From Winogradskyella sp. MH6 (GTDB taxonomy: Bacteria; Bacteroidota; Bacteroidia; Flavobacteriales; Flavobacteriaceae): a stretch of 64,000 bases of DNA. The stretch lies in NCBI RefSeq assembly GCF_022810765.1, contig NZ_CP094494.1, positions 3,224,001-3,288,000 of the forward strand. Direction: 5' to 3'. A program made the translations under genes and the position numbers. The notes beneath the pieces were generated by a model. It was not told the DNA's origin and ran no database searches. It saw only the letters and a list, made by a program, of their open reading frames with translations. The first letter of the stretch is position 1; each line of letters starts with the position of its first letter. Shown in pieces: positions 61,104 to 64,000 of the stretch.

Positions 61104-61541
61104 TTATCTCAATTTGTCTAGCAAATCGCTTAATTGTTCTGCTTCTTTTTCTGTAATCTCACCCAACCAATCATCATTAAAATCATCTGAAATTTCTTCT
61201 AGTAATTCCAATCCCTTTTTGGTTATTTTAACATGAACGACTCTTCTGTCATTTTCGCAAGGAATACGCTCTATTAACTCTTTTGCACATAACTTATCTG
61301 TGAGTCTAGTAGCGTTGGGCGCACGCTCTATCATTCTATCCTTTACTATTTGCATGGGCAAAGGCTTATTAGCTCCTCTAAGAATTCTAAGAATATTGTA
61401 TTGCTGAGGAGAAATTCCAAATCCTGCAAAAAATGTATTTTGTTTTGCCGTAATCCAATTAGCTGTGTACAAAATATTTATTAAGGCTTTAGTTTTATTA
61501 TCCTTAAATTTTGAATTAACATCTTTTGCTATATCTCCCAT
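61104..61541 (-). CDS. MarR family transcriptional regulator
   Basis: A 145-residue protein with the winged helix of MarR (FGISPQQYNILRILRGANKP, RAPNATRLTDKLCAKELIER, NDRRVVHVKITKKGLELLEE). It has one Cys in KLCAKEL and one in PCENDRR, which might sense oxidants or quinones as in some MarR proteins; this is inference. It lies 1 base after the FMN reductase and 21 bases before the pirin gene. Two TTTCCAAGGAAA palindromes upstream of the reductase are its likely operator. Confidence 0.92.
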   Translation of the reverse strand: MGDIAKDVNSKFKDNKTKALINILYTANWITAKQNTFFAGFGISPQQYNILRILRGANKPLPMQIVKDRMIERAPNATRLTDKLCAKELIERIPCENDRRVVHVKITKKGLELLEEISDDFNDDWLGEITEKEAEQLSDLLDKLR

Positions 61542-61542
61542 T

Positions 61543-62076
61543 TTACAATGCTTTTTGTAGTTTTTCCACCTGTTCTAGAAGTTCATTATTTAACTCTTTA
61601 TTGGTAATTTTACCATTTTCAAAATTTGCATCAAATGATGGTAGTGAATATGTAGCTACAATGTTTCCATCGTGCCAAGGAAACCTTGCCTCTGCAATAG
61701 TTAAAACTGTTTGTCCGCCTCTTGCACCAGGTGAAGTAGCCATTAATAACATCGGTTTTTTGAATAGAAAATTACCTTCAATTCTAGTCATCCAATCGAA
61801 AAGGTTTTTGAACACCGTTGCATACACACCATTGTGCTCTGCTAACGAAAGTACAATACCATCTGACTCCTTTATTAAGTTCAATAGTCTATGTGCGCTT
61901 TCTGGAGCTTCATCTAATTCACTTTCTAGATCTACACCAAATAATGGCGCTTTAAAATCATTTAAATCAATTAAGTTCACATCTACATCTTTTAACAATG
62001 AAGATGCGTACTTAGCCAACTGTTTGTTTATTGAAGTACTACTGTTACTACCTGCAAATGCTAATATTTTTTTCAT
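61543..62076 (-). CDS. NAD(P)H-dependent FMN reductase family protein
   Basis: A 177-residue flavodoxin-like reductase from ATG at 62074-62076 (MKKILAFAGSNSSTSINKQL). GSNSSTS forms the phosphate loop for FMN, and MATSPGARGGQTVL and SLAEHNGVYATVFKNLFDW are typical of the ArsH/YieF-type NADPH reductase group. A longer frame starting 66 bases upstream would run into the promoter and is less likely. It is the first gene of the reductase-MarR-pirin run, and quinone or azo reduction is its likely role. Confidence 0.9.
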   Translation of the reverse strand: MKKILAFAGSNSSTSINKQLAKYASSLLKDVDVNLIDLNDFKAPLFGVDLESELDEAPESAHRLLNLIKESDGIVLSLAEHNGVYATVFKNLFDWMTRIEGNFLFKKPMLLMATSPGARGGQTVLTIAEARFPWHDGNIVATYSLPSFDANFENGKITNKELNNELLEQVEKLQKAL

Positions 62077-62096
62077 TCTGTTTGTTTTTGATGGTA

Positions 62097-62104
62097 CAAA
62101 TTTA
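62097..62104 (-). promoter_or_regulatory. TAnnTTTG promoter of the FMN reductase-MarR-pirin operon
   Basis: On the minus strand TAAATTTG, 21 bases before the ATG. The two palindromes at 62121-62147 would cover its -33 region. Confidence 0.6.
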
Positions 62105-62120
62105 GAAATAATAAATTTAT

Positions 62121-62147
62121 TTTCCAAGGAAAATATTTCCAAGGAAA
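62121..62147. promoter_or_regulatory. Double palindromic operator, probable MarR site
   Basis: TTTCCAAGGAAA occurs twice, at 62121-62132 and 62136-62147, each a perfect 12-bp palindrome, 15 bases apart from centre to centre. A half-like site TTTCTTTAAGGAAA lies at 62159-62172. Confidence 0.7.
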
Positions 62148-62264
62148 TATAATTAACTTTTCTTTAAGGAAATTTAATTTTTCATATAAAACATTATTGT
62201 TTTGTAAATTCGTGACGTATAAAATTCAGAATACCAAAATAAGTACAATTACATATTTACATAA

Positions 62265-63908
62265 ATGGATATAAAATTCAATAAGAACGAAGACCACAAT
62301 AAACTTCAACTTTCAGATTTAAAGAAACGATTAGCCAAAGTAAAACTTGGCGGTGGCGAAAAGAGTATCGCTAAACATCACAGCAAGGGCAAGATGACAG
62401 CCAGAGAGCGTATTAATTATTTGTTAGACCCAAAATCTAAATCTATAGAAATTGGCGCTTTTGCAGGTGAAGACATGTATCCTGAATATGGTGGTTGTCC
62501 ATCTGGAGGTGTTGTTGTGAAAATTGGATATGTAAAAGGTAAACAATGTATTGTTGTTGCTAATGACGCTACTGTAAAAGCTGGCGCTTGGTTTCCTATT
62601 ACCGGAAAAAAGAACCTAAGAGCACAAGAAATTGCCATAGAAAACAAACTTCCTATCATTTACCTTGTAGATAGTGCAGGTGTATTTTTACCTATGCAAG
62701 ATGAAATTTTTCCAGACAAAGAACATTTTGGGCGTATCTTTAGAAATAATGCAGTAATGAGTAGTATGGGTATTACTCAGATAGCTGCTGTTATGGGAAG
62801 TTGTGTAGCTGGTGGAGCTTACCTACCTATAATGAGTGATGAAGCTTTGATAGTAGATAAAACAGGTAGTATTTTCTTAGCAGGAAGCTATTTAGTAAAG
62901 GCTGCCATTGGGGAAACTATTGATAACGAAACTTTAGGAGGAGCTACGACACATTGTGAAATCTCTGGAGTTACAGATTATAAAGCTAAAGATGATAAAG
63001 ATGCTTTGAACACTATAAAAAATATTGTAGATAAAATTGGTGATTTTGATAAAGCTGGTTTTAACAGAGCTAAACCTGCCAAACCTGCTGAAAACCCAGA
63101 TGATATTTACGGTATACTTCCTGAAAGTAGAGCAGATCAATATGATATGAACGAGATTATCAAACGATTAGTTGATAACTCTGAATTTGAGGAATATAAA
63201 GCTGGTTATGGACAAACCATCATTACAGGATATGCTCGTATTGATGGATGGGCTGTTGGTATTGTTGCCAACCAAAGACAAATTGTAAAAACTAAAGGTG
63301 CTAAAACCAAACCTAGCGAAATGCAGTTTGGTGGTGTTATTTATAACGATTCTGCCGATAAGGCTACACGATTCATAGCCAACTGTAATCAGAAGAAAAT
63401 TCCTTTAGTCTTTTTGCAAGATGTTACCGGTTTTATGGTTGGTAGTAAATCTGAGCATGGTGGTATTATAAAAGATGGTGCCAAAATGGTGAATGCTGTG
63501 AGTAATTCTGTAGTGCCAAAATTTACGATTGTTATTGGTAATAGTTATGGAGCTGGTAATTATGCAATGTGTGGAAAAGCCTATGACCCAAGATTAATCG
63601 TAGCATGGCCAAGCGCTGAACTTGCTGTAATGAGCGGAAAATCGGCTGCTAAGGTTTTACTTCAAATTGAAACAGCTTCATTAAAAAAGAAAGGTGAAAC
63701 CATTACCAAAGAAAAAGAAGAAGAGCTTTTTAATAAAATAAAATCGAGATACGACAACCAAGTATCTCCTTATTACGCAGCAGCTCGACTATGGACCGAT
63801 GCTGTAATAGATCCTTTAGATACAAGAACGTGGATAAGTATGGGTATAGAAGCTGCCAACCACGCTCCTATTGAAAAACCTTTTAATTTAGGTGTGTTGC
63901 AGGTATAA
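62265..63908 (+). CDS. Acyl-CoA carboxylase carboxyltransferase (beta) subunit
   Basis: A 547-residue protein of the acyl-CoA carboxylase carboxyltransferase family, with both crotonase-like halves: LGGGEKSIAKHHSKGKMTAR, KENLRAQE-type biotin site near 130, IGITQIAAVMGSCVAGGAYL in the N half and FLQDVTGFMVGSKSEHGGII with GNSYGAGNYAMCGKAYDP in the C half. It transfers CO2 from a biotin protein to an acyl-CoA, probably propionyl-CoA or methylcrotonyl-CoA; the long C-terminal half fits the larger types. Biotin carboxylase partners are not in the window. Confidence 0.9.
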   Translation: MDIKFNKNEDHNKLQLSDLKKRLAKVKLGGGEKSIAKHHSKGKMTARERINYLLDPKSKSIEIGAFAGEDMYPEYGGCPSGGVVVKIGYVKGKQCIVVANDATVKAGAWFPITGKKNLRAQEIAIENKLPIIYLVDSAGVFLPMQDEIFPDKEHFGRIFRNNAVMSSMGITQIAAVMGSCVAGGAYLPIMSDEALIVDKTGSIFLAGSYLVKAAIGETIDNETLGGATTHCEISGVTDYKAKDDKDALNTIKNIVDKIGDFDKAGFNRAKPAKPAENPDDIYGILPESRADQYDMNEIIKRLVDNSEFEEYKAGYGQTIITGYARIDGWAVGIVANQRQIVKTKGAKTKPSEMQFGGVIYNDSADKATRFIANCNQKKIPLVFLQDVTGFMVGSKSEHGGIIKDGAKMVNAVSNSVVPKFTIVIGNSYGAGNYAMCGKAYDPRLIVAWPSAELAVMSGKSAAKVLLQIETASLKKKGETITKEKEEELFNKIKSRYDNQVSPYYAAARLWTDAVIDPLDTRTWISMGIEAANHAPIEKPFNLGVLQV

Positions 63909-63930
63909 TATTGTAAATATGGTACATAAA

Positions 63931-63957
63931 AAAAGAGCGCAAATTGCGCTCTTTTTA
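63931..63957 (+). terminator. Terminator after the carboxyltransferase gene
   Basis: AAAAAGAGCGCAAATTGCGC, then TCTTTTT: a perfect 9-bp or longer stem with A- and T-runs on its sides. Confidence 0.9.
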
Positions 63958-64000
63958 TTTATATATTTTAGCTAATTAGTGAGTTAAACTCTCTCTTTCA

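Noticed and set aside
61526..62152. 208-codon frame on the plus strand opposite the FMN reductase
   Set aside because: The minus-strand frame is a clear FMN reductase with full motifs; the opposite frame has no recognisable domain and covers the operator and promoter.

Overview
The window comes from a low-G+C member of the Bacteroidota, almost certainly a marine Flavobacteriaceae. The evidence is a type IX secretion sorting tail, a TonB-dependent receptor with a carboxypeptidase-like plug extension, DUF5916, DUF6090 and YwqK-type repeat proteins, and many matches to the Bacteroidota -7 promoter element TAnnTTTG. No rRNA, tRNA, CRISPR array, complete insertion sequence or prophage was seen.

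Layout. (1) 1-6.4 kb: envelope block, with a cut-off Fe-S oxidoreductase, an MlaD/Mce protein and a cell-wall amidase on the minus strand, then LptD and RidA on the plus strand. (2) 6.4-11.8 kb: minus-strand stress and accessory genes (OsmC, a 14-repeat YwqK-like protein, a VIT family metal transporter, an extradiol dioxygenase, YceI, an AraC regulator). (3) 11.8-22.7 kb: accessory island of small minus-strand genes. It contains five DUF6090 membrane-anchored paralogues, a CPCC zinc protein, a YfcC carrier, several orphans and a broken YdeI/CDGSH gene. Most are separated by related, hairpin-forming elements with the layout of integron attC sites, and the only clear minus-strand promoter lies at the head of the run. 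This is the most unusual part of the window. (4) 22.8-23.6 kb: a G+C-rich orphan gene behind three 11-bp tandem repeats. (5) 23.7-35.9 kb: ferredoxin, acyl-CoA reductase, the serC-serA operon with a structured leader that could encode a peptide ending in two serines, DUF937, small membrane proteins, a probable metal-uptake TonB receptor, DUF5916 and LolD. (6) 35.9-45.1 kb: mixed metabolism (FumC, HutI, HutG), a secreted FG-GAP protein, a DUF6263-like protein and a MepB-like protein. (7) 45.1-56.9 kb: a long co-directional minus-strand run with a coiled-coil protein, an AAA+ ATPase, an NudK-like NUDIX enzyme, several unknown or membrane proteins and a SulP transporter. It looks like a conserved, uncharacterised ATPase/coiled-coil system. 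(8) 57-64 kb: MBL-fold lipoprotein, EttA, a pirin-MarR-FMN reductase operon with a clear palindromic operator, and an acyl-CoA carboxylase carboxyltransferase.

Working together: the serine genes form an operon; HutI and HutG are two of the four histidine-degradation steps; the FMN reductase, MarR and pirin genes form a self-regulated stress cassette; the His-rich small protein and the acidic/His-rich TonB receptor suggest divalent-metal uptake. No gap between genes exceeds about 300 bases; the notable ones are listed as repeats, promoters or terminators.
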